Position numbers and translations under genes: made by a program
Origin: Frigidibacter sp037095735
GTDB taxonomy: Bacteria; Pseudomonadota; Alphaproteobacteria; Rhodobacterales; Rhodobacteraceae
Reading direction: 5' to 3'
Length of the DNA: 64,000 bases
Assembly: GCF_037095735.1 (NCBI RefSeq)
Contig: NZ_JBAWKD010000002.1
Location: forward strand, 186,001 to 250,000
Notes under the pieces: generated by a model
The model's input: only the letters and a program-made list of their open reading frames with translations
Told to the model about the DNA's origin: nothing
The model's database searches: none
Part shown: piece by piece, positions 8,523-18,136 of the stretch
Position numbering within the stretch: position 1 is the first letter of the stretch
Layout: every line of letters starts with the position of its first letter

Positions 8523-10031
8523 TCAGTCGGCGTCGGTGACGCCGGTCAGGCGGATCATGCCGTCCGGGAAGGCCTCGAACCCTTCGACGCCCTTGTCATA
8601 GGCGAAGATGTAGGTCTGGTGGCCGAGGTAGATCACCGGCAGGTCGTCGGCCAGGATCTTGGTGGCGGCGTCGTAGTCGGCCTTGCGCTTGGCGGTGTCG
8701 GACGAGACGCGGGCCTCGTTCAGCAGGCGGTCGACTTCGGGGTTGCAGTATTTCGCGTCGTTGATCCCACCCTCGCAGGTGACGAACTGGTGGATGTTGC
8801 CATCCGGATCGGCGCGGCCCGACCAGTCCGAGCGCGACAGCTGGAAGTTGCCGGCGGTCTGTTCGGCCAGCAGCGTCGCGTATTCGGTGGCGCGCAGGCT
8901 GACGTCGAAGCCGGCCTCGGCGACCATCGCCTGGATGACCTGCATCATCTGGGTGACGACGGGGTTGTTCGCGTGCTGCAGCTCGACCGCGACACGCTCG
9001 ACGCCGGCCTCCTTCAGCAGCGCCTTCGCGCCCTCGACATCGCGCGCCTCGAGCGGGACGTCCTTGTTATACCAGGGGCTGGTCGGTGCCCAGGGCTGGT
9101 TGCCGGCCCGCGCGGTGCCCTCGAACACCACCTGGTTCAGCGCCTCGCGGTCGATGGCCTTCGAGAAGGCCTGCCGGATGCGCTTGTCCTCGCCCAGCGG
9201 GTTCTTGGCGCGGTCGCCGTTGCCGATGTTGACATACATCGCCATGTAGCCAAGCCCGGTCACGTCCTGCATCTGCAGCTCGGCATCGTCCTTGACCGAG
9301 GCCACGTCGGTCGCCGCCAGCCGCTCGACCATGTCAAGCTGGCCCGAGCGCAGGTTGGCCAGGCGCACGGTCGTGTCGGGGATCGGCAGGTAGGTGACCT
9401 TGTCGATGTGGATGTTGTCGACGTTCCAGTAGTTCGCGAACTTCTCCAGCACGATGCGGTCCTGGGCGACGCGCTCGACGAACTTGAACGGGCCCGAGCA
9501 GACCGGGTTGGCGCCGAAGTCCGCGCCCTCGGCCTTGGCGGCGGTGGGCGAGATCATCATGCCGGCGCGGTCCGACAGCTGCGCCAGCAGCGAGGCATCG
9601 GGGGCCTTCAGCGTGAAGGTGACCTGCATCGGGCCGGTGGCCTCGATCCCGGCGACCGAGGCCAGCTCCGACTTGCGGCGGCTTTCCGGCAGGGTCATCG
9701 CGCGGTCGATGTTGTAGACCACCGCCTCGGCATCGAAGGGGGTGCCGTCATGGAAGGTGACGCCGGCGCGCAGGTTCATCACCAGCTTCAGACCGTCGTC
9801 GGAATAGGACCAGTCGGTGGCCAGTTGCGGGACGATCTGCACGTCCTTGTCGAGATCGACGAGCTTGTCGCAAAGCCCGGTGTAGACGATGCGCCCGACG
9901 AAGGTGCGCGACTGGTGCGGGTCCAGCACGTCGGCATCGTCCTGCAGGCCGATGCGCAGTTCGTTGGCCATGGCGGGCATCGCCGCGGCGAGTGCCGCCA
10001 CGGCGGCGACGGAGGTCAGCAGCTGTTTCAT
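8523..10031 (-). CDS. Peptide ABC transporter substrate-binding protein (DppA/GsiB-like)
   Basis: A 502-residue SBP family 5 protein. A signal peptide spans about residues 1-22, ending AMA before NELRIG. FVGRIVYTGLCDKLVDLD and NLRAGVTFHDGTPFDAEAVVYNIDRA are family landmarks. It binds the ligand in the periplasm for the two downstream permeases. Its ATG overlaps the stop of the upstream GntR gene (ATGA), so the two are translationally coupled. The SBP_5 family binds di- and oligopeptides, glutathione and nickel complexes; the gamma-glutamyltransferase in the operon favours gamma-glutamyl peptides. Confidence 0.9.
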   Translation of the reverse strand: MKQLLTSVAAVAALAAAMPAMANELRIGLQDDADVLDPHQSRTFVGRIVYTGLCDKLVDLDKDVQIVPQLATDWSYSDDGLKLVMNLRAGVTFHDGTPFDAEAVVYNIDRAMTLPESRRKSELASVAGIEATGPMQVTFTLKAPDASLLAQLSDRAGMMISPTAAKAEGADFGANPVCSGPFKFVERVAQDRIVLEKFANYWNVDNIHIDKVTYLPIPDTTVRLANLRSGQLDMVERLAATDVASVKDDAELQMQDVTGLGYMAMYVNIGNGDRAKNPLGEDKRIRQAFSKAIDREALNQVVFEGTARAGNQPWAPTSPWYNKDVPLEARDVEGAKALLKEAGVERVAVELQHANNPVVTQMMQVIQAMVAEAGFDVSLRATEYATLLAEQTAGNFQLSRSDWSGRADPDGNIHQFVTCEGGINDAKYCNPEVDRLLNEARVSSDTAKRKADYDAATKILADDLPVIYLGHQTYIFAYDKGVEGFEAFPDGMIRLTGVTDAD

Positions 10032-10834
10032 GTGGTTTGCAGTCCCTGTGGTCTGAAGGCGGGGAAGGTCTCGGGTGCCGCGTCGTTCTCCGGCTGGCCG
10101 GGTGCGGCTTGCTGCAGCGGCACCGCATCGAGCGCGGCGCCGTCGAGCGAGGTCTGACGGATCAGCACCTCCTGCAGATAGAGGAGATGCTCGCGCATGG
10201 CCTCGCCGGCGCGACGCGGGTCGCGGGCGGCGATCGCGGAGACGATCTCGGTATGGTGGCGGCGGGTCGCCATCGGGTCGGGCTGGCCCACGCGGGCCCG
10301 GGCGCGGATCGCCTGCCAGCTGGGGTCCTGCCGGACGCGGTTCAGGATGTCGAAGATCGACAGGAACAGCGCGTTGCCGGCGCTTTGCGCGATCTGGCGG
10401 TGCAGCGCGCCGTCCCAAAGCTCGCGCGCGTCGGCGTCGTCCGTCTGGGCGCTGCTGATCTTGCCGCACAGCACCTGCATGCGCTGGATGTCCTCGGGGC
10501 GGGCACGCATCGCCGCCAGCTGGGCCAGCTGCGGCTCGATGCGCAGGCGAACCTCCATGATCTCGAGGAAGTTCGTCGCGGCCAGCATCGCCTTCGTCGC
10601 GGGCGCCGGCGTGTCGGGCTGGCCGACGTAGGTGCCGGACCCCTGCCGCCGCCAGACCGCGCCCTCGGCCTCGAGCACCTCGAGGGCGCGGCGCAGGGCA
10701 CGGCGGGTCAGGCCCAGCTCGTCGGCCAGCTGCCGCTCGGGCATCAGCCGCGCGCCGCCGCCCAGCGCCTTCTCGGCGATATGCGCGCGCACCAGGTCGA
10801 GCGCCTTGGAAGAGGTGGTGTCCGAACGTGTCAT
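10028..10834 (-). CDS. GntR-family regulator, FadR/FCD subfamily
   Basis: A 268-residue regulator with an N-terminal winged helix (ERQLADELGLTRRALRRALEVLEAEG, then WRRQGSGTYVG) and a C-terminal FCD ligand domain (LEIMEVRLRIEPQLAQLAA; metal-type residues in LWDGALHRQIAQSAGN and HHTEIVSAIAARD). The start at 10834 (MTRSDTT) is preferred to a Met ten codons upstream because it gives a normal GntR N-terminus. It is the first gene of the peptide-transporter operon and probably controls it from the palindrome at 10861-10874. Confidence 0.87.
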   Translation of the reverse strand: MTRSDTTSSKALDLVRAHIAEKALGGGARLMPERQLADELGLTRRALRRALEVLEAEGAVWRRQGSGTYVGQPDTPAPATKAMLAATNFLEIMEVRLRIEPQLAQLAAMRARPEDIQRMQVLCGKISSAQTDDADARELWDGALHRQIAQSAGNALFLSIFDILNRVRQDPSWQAIRARARVGQPDPMATRRHHTEIVSAIAARDPRRAGEAMREHLLYLQEVLIRQTSLDGAALDAVPLQQAAPGQPENDAAPETFPAFRPQGLQTT

Positions 10835-10860
10835 CTGGATTCCGGCGAGCCAATTGCGAA

Positions 10861-10874
10861 CCAATTCGAATTGG
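10861..10874. promoter_or_regulatory. Probable operator of the upstream GntR regulator
   Basis: Perfect 14-base palindrome CCAATTCGAATTGG, 27 bases before the GntR start, with an extra CCAATT half-site immediately upstream in the GntR gene start region. Position and symmetry suggest autoregulation of the peptide-transporter operon. The assignment to this regulator is inferred. Confidence 0.5.
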
Positions 10875-11191
10875 ATCGCGCCTCCGGTCCAGTTTTACGG
10901 GGCCAGTCGCCCGGACAACCCACAAGAAACCGTCATAATGATTATATAATAGGCATGTTTGCCCAGAAAAGATGACATTCAGGGCAGGATAGCCGCGAAC
11001 TGGCATCGCATTCCCCGGCGACTCGGGGATTGGTTCACCGCATGGCAATTGGTCCGCAAGCAGCCGCACCTCGTGGCCCGCGCCACGGCGCTGCCGAATC
11101 GTCGGCGCGCGTCACAGCCGCACCCGCGGGGCTGCCGCTGCCAAAATGGGCGTTCTCCAGGGACAGATGATGCAAAAACCGGCAGCGTGAG

Positions 11192-11218
11192 ATCAGATAT
11201 TCCTGTGATATATCTGAT
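11192..11218. promoter_or_regulatory. Island operator site 1 (ATCAGATAT-N9-ATATCTGAT)
   Basis: Inverted repeat with 9-base arms containing GATATATC at 11207-11214. It lies about 105 bases before the first gene of the amino-acid ABC operon. The same AT-rich motif recurs in the other promoter regions of the 11-35 kb island. Confidence 0.55.
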
Positions 11219-11323
11219 GGAATGTTTTTAGTTGTATCTGTCGACATGTCAGCGACAACCGAGGGACGTCACCGGCCCGATGACACGCGCCCGGGATCAA
11301 CGTCCAACGACACGAGGTAAGAG

Positions 11324-12193
11324 ATGACTGTCACGCCCCGCCGCACGCTCGCGCTTCTCGCCGCCCTCGGCCTCGCGCTGCCCGCCGGCCTTGCCACCGC
11401 CGCCCCGGTGATCGACGAGAACCTGCAGATCACCCTGCCCACCCCGCAGCCCTGGGCGATGCGCAACCTGATCAAGGACGGCACCCTGATCGTCGCGACC
11501 ACCGCCAAGACCAAGGGCGAGACCTTCATCGGCGACGACGGCACCCTGCAGGGCGCCCGCATCGACCTGTGGAACAAGATCGCCGAGGATCTGGGCCTGA
11601 AGACCGAATACGTGACCATCGACTGGGCGGGCGTGATGCCGGGCCTGGCCGCGAACCGCTTCGACCTCGCCTGCGAAGGCGCGAGCTGGACGCCCGAGCG
11701 GCTGACCTCGCCCGACTTCTTCATGACCCGCCCGGTCAAGGTCGCCGTGAACGTCGGCGTCGTGCGCGCCGACAGCGGCATCGACAGCTGGGACCAGGCG
11801 CAGGGCAAGAAGCTGGGCGGCGTGAAGGGCGAGATCGAGCTGAAGGACCTGATCGCGCATGTCCCGGGTGCCGATGCCGATGCGGCGCTGTCCCTGCCGG
11901 GCGTGTCCGAGGCGCGCCTGGCGCTGATGAACGGCCAGATCGACGTCTACGGCACCGGCATCCAGGCCGCGAAATCGCTGCTGGCCGGCCCCGACGGCGA
12001 CAAGCTGAAGATCCTGGCCGAGCCCACCAAGGTCGGCGTCGGCGGCTTCTGCGTGAACAGGAACGAACCCGATCTCGCGCAGGCGGTGAACTTCCTGCTG
12101 GCCAAGTACCGCGCCGACGGCACCATGACCGCGATCAACGAGAAGTGGGACCTGCCCGACTATTCGGACCTGCTCGGCCAGCTCGGCTACTGA
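11324..12193 (+). CDS. Amino-acid-type ABC transporter substrate-binding protein (system 1)
   Basis: A 289-residue SBP family 3 protein. A signal peptide (about 1-26, LPAGLATAAP) is followed by the bilobed SBP_bac_3 domain: LIVATTAKTKGETF, LQGARIDLWNKIAEDLGL, DWAGVMPGLAANRFDLACEG and a C-terminal KYRADGTMTAINEKWDLPD. It is the first gene of a plus-strand operon of binding protein, two permeases, ATPase, then an FAD oxidase and a FadH-like flavoprotein. The ligand is probably a polar amino acid or related cation; the sequence does not show which. Confidence 0.88.
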   Translation: MTVTPRRTLALLAALGLALPAGLATAAPVIDENLQITLPTPQPWAMRNLIKDGTLIVATTAKTKGETFIGDDGTLQGARIDLWNKIAEDLGLKTEYVTIDWAGVMPGLAANRFDLACEGASWTPERLTSPDFFMTRPVKVAVNVGVVRADSGIDSWDQAQGKKLGGVKGEIELKDLIAHVPGADADAALSLPGVSEARLALMNGQIDVYGTGIQAAKSLLAGPDGDKLKILAEPTKVGVGGFCVNRNEPDLAQAVNFLLAKYRADGTMTAINEKWDLPDYSDLLGQLGY

Positions 12194-12209
12194 TCGGCCG
12201 GCGGCGTCC

Positions 12210-12881
12210 ATGGAACTCGACTTCTCCGTCTGGGCCCAGCGCTGGCCCTACCTGCTCGACGGGCTGTGGATGACCCTCGCCATCTCGGGCGCGGTGCTGG
12301 TGATCAGCGCCCCGCTCGCGGTGGTGGCGGGACTCGCGCTCGTGGCACGGAACCGCGTGATCCGGGGCGCCGCCGTCACCCTCAGCTGGTTGGTGCGCGG
12401 GGTGCCCCCGCTCATCATCCTGTTCATCTGCTACTTCGTGCTGCCGGTCGCGCTGAACCTGCGGCTGGAACCGGTGCCGGCGGCGATCGCGGGCTTCGTG
12501 ATCTACAACACCTTCCTGTTCGGCGAACTGGTGGCGGCCGGCCTGCGCGCGGTGCCCAAGGGCCAGCACGAGGCGGTGGCCGCCGCGGGCCTGCCGCCGC
12601 TGCGCGCCTTCCGCCGGGTGATCCTGCCGCAGGCGATCCCCTCGATCATCCCGCCCTACGTCTCCTACGCCACCGACATGGTGAAGGGCACGGCGCTGGC
12701 CGGCTCGATCGGCGCGATGGAGCTGGTGACCCGCGCCTCGCAGACGATCATCGCCACCAACCGCCCCTTCGAGATCCTGATCGGCATCGCGGTGATCTAC
12801 GGGCTGATCGATGCCTGCCTGATCGTGCTGCAGACCTGGTCCGAGCGCCGCTGGGCCAGCAAGGAGGCGCGCCGCGCATGA
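12210..12881 (+). CDS. Amino-acid-type ABC transporter permease (system 1, HisQ/M-like)
   Basis: A 223-residue permease of the His/Glu/Gln/Arg/opine family. The N-terminus RWPYLLDGLWMTLAISGAVL and the EAA loop GQHEAVAAAGLPPLRAFRRV are typical. It follows the binding-protein gene by 16 bases, and its stop overlaps the start of the second permease by four bases (ATGA). Confidence 0.9.
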   Translation: MELDFSVWAQRWPYLLDGLWMTLAISGAVLVISAPLAVVAGLALVARNRVIRGAAVTLSWLVRGVPPLIILFICYFVLPVALNLRLEPVPAAIAGFVIYNTFLFGELVAAGLRAVPKGQHEAVAAAGLPPLRAFRRVILPQAIPSIIPPYVSYATDMVKGTALAGSIGAMELVTRASQTIIATNRPFEILIGIAVIYGLIDACLIVLQTWSERRWASKEARRA

Positions 12882-13531
12882 GCTTCGATCCCCAGATCCT
12901 CGCCGCCTACCTGCCCGAGCTGTGGAAGGGCCTGCGCGTCACGCTGTGGCTGTTCCTCGCGATCATGGGCCTGTGCACGCCGATCGCGCTGGCGATCGCG
13001 CTGGCGCGCATCTCGGGCCGGCCCTGGCTGGCTTGGGCGGCGGCGACCTATGTCAACGTCATCCGCTCGATCCCGCTGCTGGTGATCCTGTTCTTCACCT
13101 TCTACGGCCTGCCGGTCGCCGGCATCTATGTCTCGCCCTTCACCGCGGCGATGATCGGCCTGACGGTCTGCACCTCGGCCTATCTGGCCGAGGACCTGCG
13201 CGCCGGGCTGATGGCCATTCCGCGCGGCCAGTACGAGGCCGCGGCGGCCATGGGCCTGCCGCCGGGCCGCTTCGTCGCCCGCGTGCTGATCCCGCAGGCG
13301 CTGCCGGTGATGTGCGCGCCCTATTTCACCCGCGCCATCGTCTCGCTCAAGGCCACCTCGATCGCCTCGATGGTCGCGGTGGGCGAGCTGACCTCGGAAA
13401 GCATGGCCGCGCTGACCGAGACCTATCGCGCGGCCGAGTTCCTCGGCTTCGCGGCGGTGTCCTACCTCGTGATCTCGTCGCTGCTCGCGCTGCTGCAGGC
13501 GGCGGTGCAGCGCGCGGTGCGGCTGCCGTGA
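12878..13531 (+). CDS. Amino-acid-type ABC transporter permease (system 1, second subunit)
   Basis: A 217-residue permease beginning MSFDPQILAAYLPELWKGLR, with the EAA loop GQYEAAAAMGLPPGRFVARV and about five membrane segments. The start at 12878 overlaps the preceding permease (ATGA) and has AAGGAGG upstream. The longer open frame that runs into the first permease is not used. It forms a heterodimeric channel with the preceding product. Confidence 0.9.
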   Translation: MSFDPQILAAYLPELWKGLRVTLWLFLAIMGLCTPIALAIALARISGRPWLAWAAATYVNVIRSIPLLVILFFTFYGLPVAGIYVSPFTAAMIGLTVCTSAYLAEDLRAGLMAIPRGQYEAAAAMGLPPGRFVARVLIPQALPVMCAPYFTRAIVSLKATSIASMVAVGELTSESMAALTETYRAAEFLGFAAVSYLVISSLLALLQAAVQRAVRLP

Positions 13532-13566
13532 CCGCGCCCCTCTCCCTCCCGACCCCAGGTGCCCAG

Positions 13567-14351
<785 letters not shown>

Positions 14352-14352
<1 letters not shown>

Positions 14353-15695
14353 TGTCCGCGCCCTATGCTCAGGACGCGCTGATGCGCGACGGCTTCACCC
14401 GCTCGCTCTGGGCCGCGATCTCGGGCCCCGGCCCGGATCTGCCGGCGCTGAGCGGCGAGGACACGGCCGACGTGCTGGTGGTGGGCGCGGGCTATCTTGG
14501 CATGACCACCGCGCTGAACCTTGCGGCCGAGGGGCTGCGCGTCGTGCTGCTGGAGGCCGGCGAGCCGGGCTTCGGTGCGTCCGGCCGCAACACCGGCTTC
14601 GTGGTGCCGGCGCTGAAGAAGGCGCTGTCGCCCGAGAATGTCGATGCCACCTATGGCCGGGCGCGGGGCGAACGCTTCAACGCGATGATCGGCGGCGCGG
14701 GTCACGCGGTCTTCGACGCGATCCGCCGCCACTGCATCGACTGCACGCCCGAGCAGACCGGCTGGATGCAGCCCGCCCATTCCCGCGCCGCCCTCGAAGG
14801 CTGCCGCCGGCAGGCCGCCGAATGGGCCGCACGCGGCTTCTCCGCGGTGACGGTGATCGACGCGGACGAGACCCGCGCCCGCACCGGGATGGAGGGCTAT
14901 CACGGCGCGCTCCTGGTGCCCTCGGGCGGGCAAGTCAACCCGCTCGCCTATGCCCGCGGCCTCGCCCGCGCCTGCGTGGCCGAAGGCGTGCGGCTTTACG
15001 CGCAGTCGCCGGTGACGGGCCTCGCGCGCGAGGGGCGGCTTTGGGCCGCGACCACGCCTTCGGGCCGCGTCACCGCGCCGCGCGTGCTGATGACCACCAA
15101 CGCGATGATCGGGCGCCTGATCCCCGAGGTCGCGGCGTCGATCATCCCCACCTACAGCTTCCAGATCGCGACCCAGAGCTTCGGGCCCGAAGTGCAGGCC
15201 CGCGTCCTGCCCGCCCGCAGCCCGGTCGCCGACGCCCGGCGCCACCTCTTCGCCGCCCGCTGGTCGCCGGACGGGCGGATCGTGGGGGGTGGCCTCGTCT
15301 ATCCGGGTCCCGGCCGGCTTGCCCGTGCACGCGCCCGGTTCTCGCACCGGTTCGAGCGGTTTCTCCCGGCGCTCGGGCCGGTGAGGGCCGAATTCTCCTG
15401 GGCCTGCAAGGTGGCGGTGACGCTGGACGCGCTGCCGCGGCTGCAGGCGCTGGACGAGGGCCTCTGGGCCGCGATCGGCTGCAACGGCCGCGGCGTGGCG
15501 CTGACCGCCGCCTACGGGATCGAACTGGGGCGCTTCCTGTCCGACCGCGTCACCGCCGCGGACTTCGTCGTGCCCGTCACCCGCCCCGAGCCGGTGCCGA
15601 TGCGCGCGCTGGCCGGAATGGGCCCCTATGCCTGGCTGCCCTGGAGCGAGTTCCGCGACCGGCGCGAGACCGAAGCCCTGCCCCGCACCGCCTGA
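14352..15695 (+). CDS. FAD-dependent amino-acid/amine oxidoreductase (DAO family)
   Basis: A 447-residue DAO-family flavoprotein with the Rossmann FAD motif VLVVGAGYLGMTTALNLAAEG near residue 38 and the second FAD contact GASGRNTGFVVP. The C-terminal IGCNGRGVALTAAYGIELG closes the FAD site. It resembles OrdL/PuuB-type enzymes that oxidise secondary amines or gamma-glutamylated polyamines, and glycine/sarcosine oxidases. Translational coupling to the ABC ATPase makes it the likely first oxidation step for the transported compound. The exact substrate is unknown. Confidence 0.8.
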
Positions 15696-15702
15696 GCCCG
15701 AG

Positions 15703-17661
15703 ATGACCGAGACCGCCCAAGACCCCCGCCTGCTGCACCGCCCGCTGACCCTGAACGGCGTCACGATCCGCAACCGCGTCGCGATGACCGGCCACGGCAC
15801 CGGCATGCCCAAGGACGGCACCCCGAACGAGCAGATGATCGCCTATTACACCGCCCGCGCGAAGGGCGAGGTCGGGCTGATCCTCTTGGGCACGCAGCAG
15901 GTGCATCCCTCTTCGCCCGGGGTGACGGGCCTTCTGTGCAACTACGACGACCGGATCATCCCCGGCCTCGCCGCCCTGACCCGCGCCGTGCAGGCCGAGG
16001 GCGCGCGGATCTTCGGCTATCTGGGGCACATGGGCATGGCGACCTCGGCCCGCCCGACCCCGGTCTGGTCGGCCTCGCCGGTCTGGGAGACGAAGCATGG
16101 CGAGGTCGCCCATGCGATGACGCAGGCCGAGATCGCCGAGGTCACCGCCGCCTTCGCCGCCGCCGCCCGGCGCTGCCTGACCGCGGGCATGGACGGGATC
16201 GAGGTGCATGCCGCGCACGGGCTGCTGCTGCAGCAGTTCCTGTCGCCGCTGACCAACTTCCGCACCGATGCCTATGGCGGCAGCCCCGAGAACCGCCGCC
16301 GCTTCGCCTGCGAGGTGCTGGCCGCGGTCCGGGCAGAGATCGGCCCCGACGTGCCGCTGGGCGTGCGCATCTCGGCCGACGAGCTGATGCCCGGCGGCCT
16401 GACCGTCGCGGACATGGCCGAGGTGACGCCGCATCTGGTGGCGGCGGGCGCGCTGGATTTCGTCGATGTCTCGGTGGGCTTCGACGGCGATCTCGTGTCG
16501 CACATGATGCACGAGCCGCCGATGGGCCCGGCGCCCGCGCCCTATGCGCCCCTCGCGCGGCGCATCAAGCAGGCCTGCCCCGGCGTGACGATCATCCACG
16601 CGACGCGCATCCACACCGCCGCCGAGGCCGAGGCGCTGCTGACGCGCGGCGATGCCGACATGGCCGGCATGGTGCGCCCGCTGATCGCCGATCCCGAGCT
16701 GCCGAAGAAGGACCGCGAGGGACGCGCCGGGCGCACCATTCCCTGCGTCGCCTGCGAGCAGGCCTGTTTCGGCCGCCTCTATTCCGGGCGCCACATCTCC
16801 TGCGTGGGCAACCCGGTGACGGGCCGCGAGCGTGACTGGGCGGCGCTGCCCGCGGCCAGGCCGCAGCGCGTCGTCGTCGTCGGCGCCGGCCCGGCGGGGA
16901 TGGAGGCCGCCCGCGTCGCGGCGCTGCGCGGCCACGCGGTGACGCTGCTCGACGCGCGCGACGAGACCGGCGGGCGGATGACGCTGGCGCGGCGCCCCGA
17001 CGGGCGGACCGAATGGGACCGGATGATCCGCCACAAGACGGCCGAGCTTGGGCATCTGGGCGTTTCCCTGCACCTCGGCCGGCGGGTCGGCACGGCCGAT
17101 ATCCTTGCCCTTGCGCCCGAACGGGTGCTGCTCGCCACCGGCGCGCGGCCGGTCCCGCTGCGGGTGCCGGGCGCCGGGACGGCACCGATCCTGACCGTGG
17201 ACGAGGCGCTGACCGAGCCCGCACGGCTCGGCCAGCGGCTGCTGTTCATCGACCGGATGAACCGCACCCCGGCGATGGCCAGCGCGATCCACTTCGCCCG
17301 GCGCGGCCACGCGGTCGAGATCTGCACCACCGGCACCCATGTCGGCCACAAGCTGGTCATCCAGAACCTCGCGCATTTCTATGCCGAGGCGCATCGCGCC
17401 GGCGTGCGCTTCACCCCCGGCGTGCAGGTCGCGGGCTTCGAGGGCGGCCGCGTCCGGTTCGACAGCATGTTCAGCCGCGCCCCCCTGCACCAGGCCGAGT
17501 ACGACAGCATCGTGCTGGTCGATCCGGGCCAGCCCGAAGACGCGCTGCTCGCGCCGCTGCAGGCCGCGGGCGTTTCCGTGCGCGCCATCGGCGATGCCTA
17601 TGCCCCGCGCGACATCGAGGCGGCCTTCCTCGACGGCTGGCTCGCCGCCGGCGCGCTCTGA
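15703..17661 (+). CDS. FadH/trimethylamine dehydrogenase-like flavoprotein, copy 1
   Basis: A 652-residue iron-sulfur flavoprotein with three parts: an old-yellow-enzyme TIM barrel (LTLNGVTIRNRVAMTGHG, catalytic-type EVHAAHGLLLQQFLSP), a 4Fe-4S site (Cys348, 351, 355 and 367, the FadH spacing) and an FAD/NAD domain (VVVGAGPAGMEAARV near 392). Relatives include 2,4-dienoyl-CoA reductase, trimethylamine and dimethylamine dehydrogenases and N-methylproline demethylase. The setting, between an amino-acid importer with an oxidase and amidohydrolase genes, favours N-demethylation of an imported amine over fatty-acid metabolism; that is inference. A close paralogue is encoded at 19857-21821. Confidence 0.82.
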   Translation: MTETAQDPRLLHRPLTLNGVTIRNRVAMTGHGTGMPKDGTPNEQMIAYYTARAKGEVGLILLGTQQVHPSSPGVTGLLCNYDDRIIPGLAALTRAVQAEGARIFGYLGHMGMATSARPTPVWSASPVWETKHGEVAHAMTQAEIAEVTAAFAAAARRCLTAGMDGIEVHAAHGLLLQQFLSPLTNFRTDAYGGSPENRRRFACEVLAAVRAEIGPDVPLGVRISADELMPGGLTVADMAEVTPHLVAAGALDFVDVSVGFDGDLVSHMMHEPPMGPAPAPYAPLARRIKQACPGVTIIHATRIHTAAEAEALLTRGDADMAGMVRPLIADPELPKKDREGRAGRTIPCVACEQACFGRLYSGRHISCVGNPVTGRERDWAALPAARPQRVVVVGAGPAGMEAARVAALRGHAVTLLDARDETGGRMTLARRPDGRTEWDRMIRHKTAELGHLGVSLHLGRRVGTADILALAPERVLLATGARPVPLRVPGAGTAPILTVDEALTEPARLGQRLLFIDRMNRTPAMASAIHFARRGHAVEICTTGTHVGHKLVIQNLAHFYAEAHRAGVRFTPGVQVAGFEGGRVRFDSMFSRAPLHQAEYDSIVLVDPGQPEDALLAPLQAAGVSVRAIGDAYAPRDIEAAFLDGWLAAGAL

Positions 17662-17696
17662 CCCATTCCGACCGTCCGATCCCGAAGGAGACCAAG

Positions 17697-18074
17697 ATGG
17701 ACACCAAGACCGACGAACGCATCCAGTGGTCGCGTCAGGAAGACGTGGCGCTGACCTGGGTCCACCCGGGCCAGGAGTTCAGCCACCGGCTGATCACCAA
17801 GAAGCTGCACGGCTCCAGCTTCTCGTTCCACATCACCACCTACATGCCGCATTTCGACGTGATGGTCGAAGGCAACGGCGTGAACGAGGTGGTGCTCTAC
17901 TGCCTGCACGGCTGGTCGACCCAGATCGTCGAGGCCACCGGCGAGACCCGCACCTTCAAGCCGGGCGACGCGATGTACCTGCCGAAGAACTACCGCTATC
18001 GCCACATCATCGGCGAGGCCGGGCTGGTCGTCGCCGTCTGCTCGAACCCCTCGAAGGAAGCCGGCGACATGTGA
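17697..18074 (+). CDS. Cupin-domain protein
   Basis: A 125-residue single-domain cupin. The conserved beta-barrel motifs are seen in NGVNEVVLYCLHGWSTQIVEATGET and FKPGDAMYLPKNYRYRHIIG; the usual metal-binding His/Glu set is only partly present. It has a very good binding site (AAGGAG, six bases before ATG) and lies 35 bases after the flavoprotein gene. It could be a small isomerase, dioxygenase or ligand-binding protein of the pathway. Confidence 0.7.
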   Translation: MDTKTDERIQWSRQEDVALTWVHPGQEFSHRLITKKLHGSSFSFHITTYMPHFDVMVEGNGVNEVVLYCLHGWSTQIVEATGETRTFKPGDAMYLPKNYRYRHIIGEAGLVVAVCSNPSKEAGDM

Positions 18075-18081
18075 GCCGGCG

Positions 18082-18103
18082 GGGCCGCCTGCCCGGGCGG
18101 CCC
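18082..18103 (+). terminator. GC-rich hairpin between cupin and creatininase-like genes
   Basis: GGGCCGCC (18082-18089) pairs with GGCGGCCC (18096-18103) around a six-base loop, followed by a pyrimidine-rich tract without a T run. It may reduce read-through or protect the upstream mRNA; it is not a classical terminator. Confidence 0.4.
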
Positions 18104-18136
18104 GTCCCCTTCCCTTCCTGATCGGAGCCCCCGGCC

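Larger units (their letters stand above)
10835..11323. promoter_or_regulatory. 489-base divergent promoter region
   Basis: Intergenic region between the GntR/peptide-transporter operon (left) and the amino-acid ABC operon (right). It holds three palindromes: CCAATTCGAATTGG (10861-10874), ATTATATAAT (10941-10950) and ATCAGATAT-N9-ATATCTGAT (11192-11218). A further CAATTGG half-site lies near 11045-11053. No credible coding sequence or RNA gene was found in it. Confidence 0.6.
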
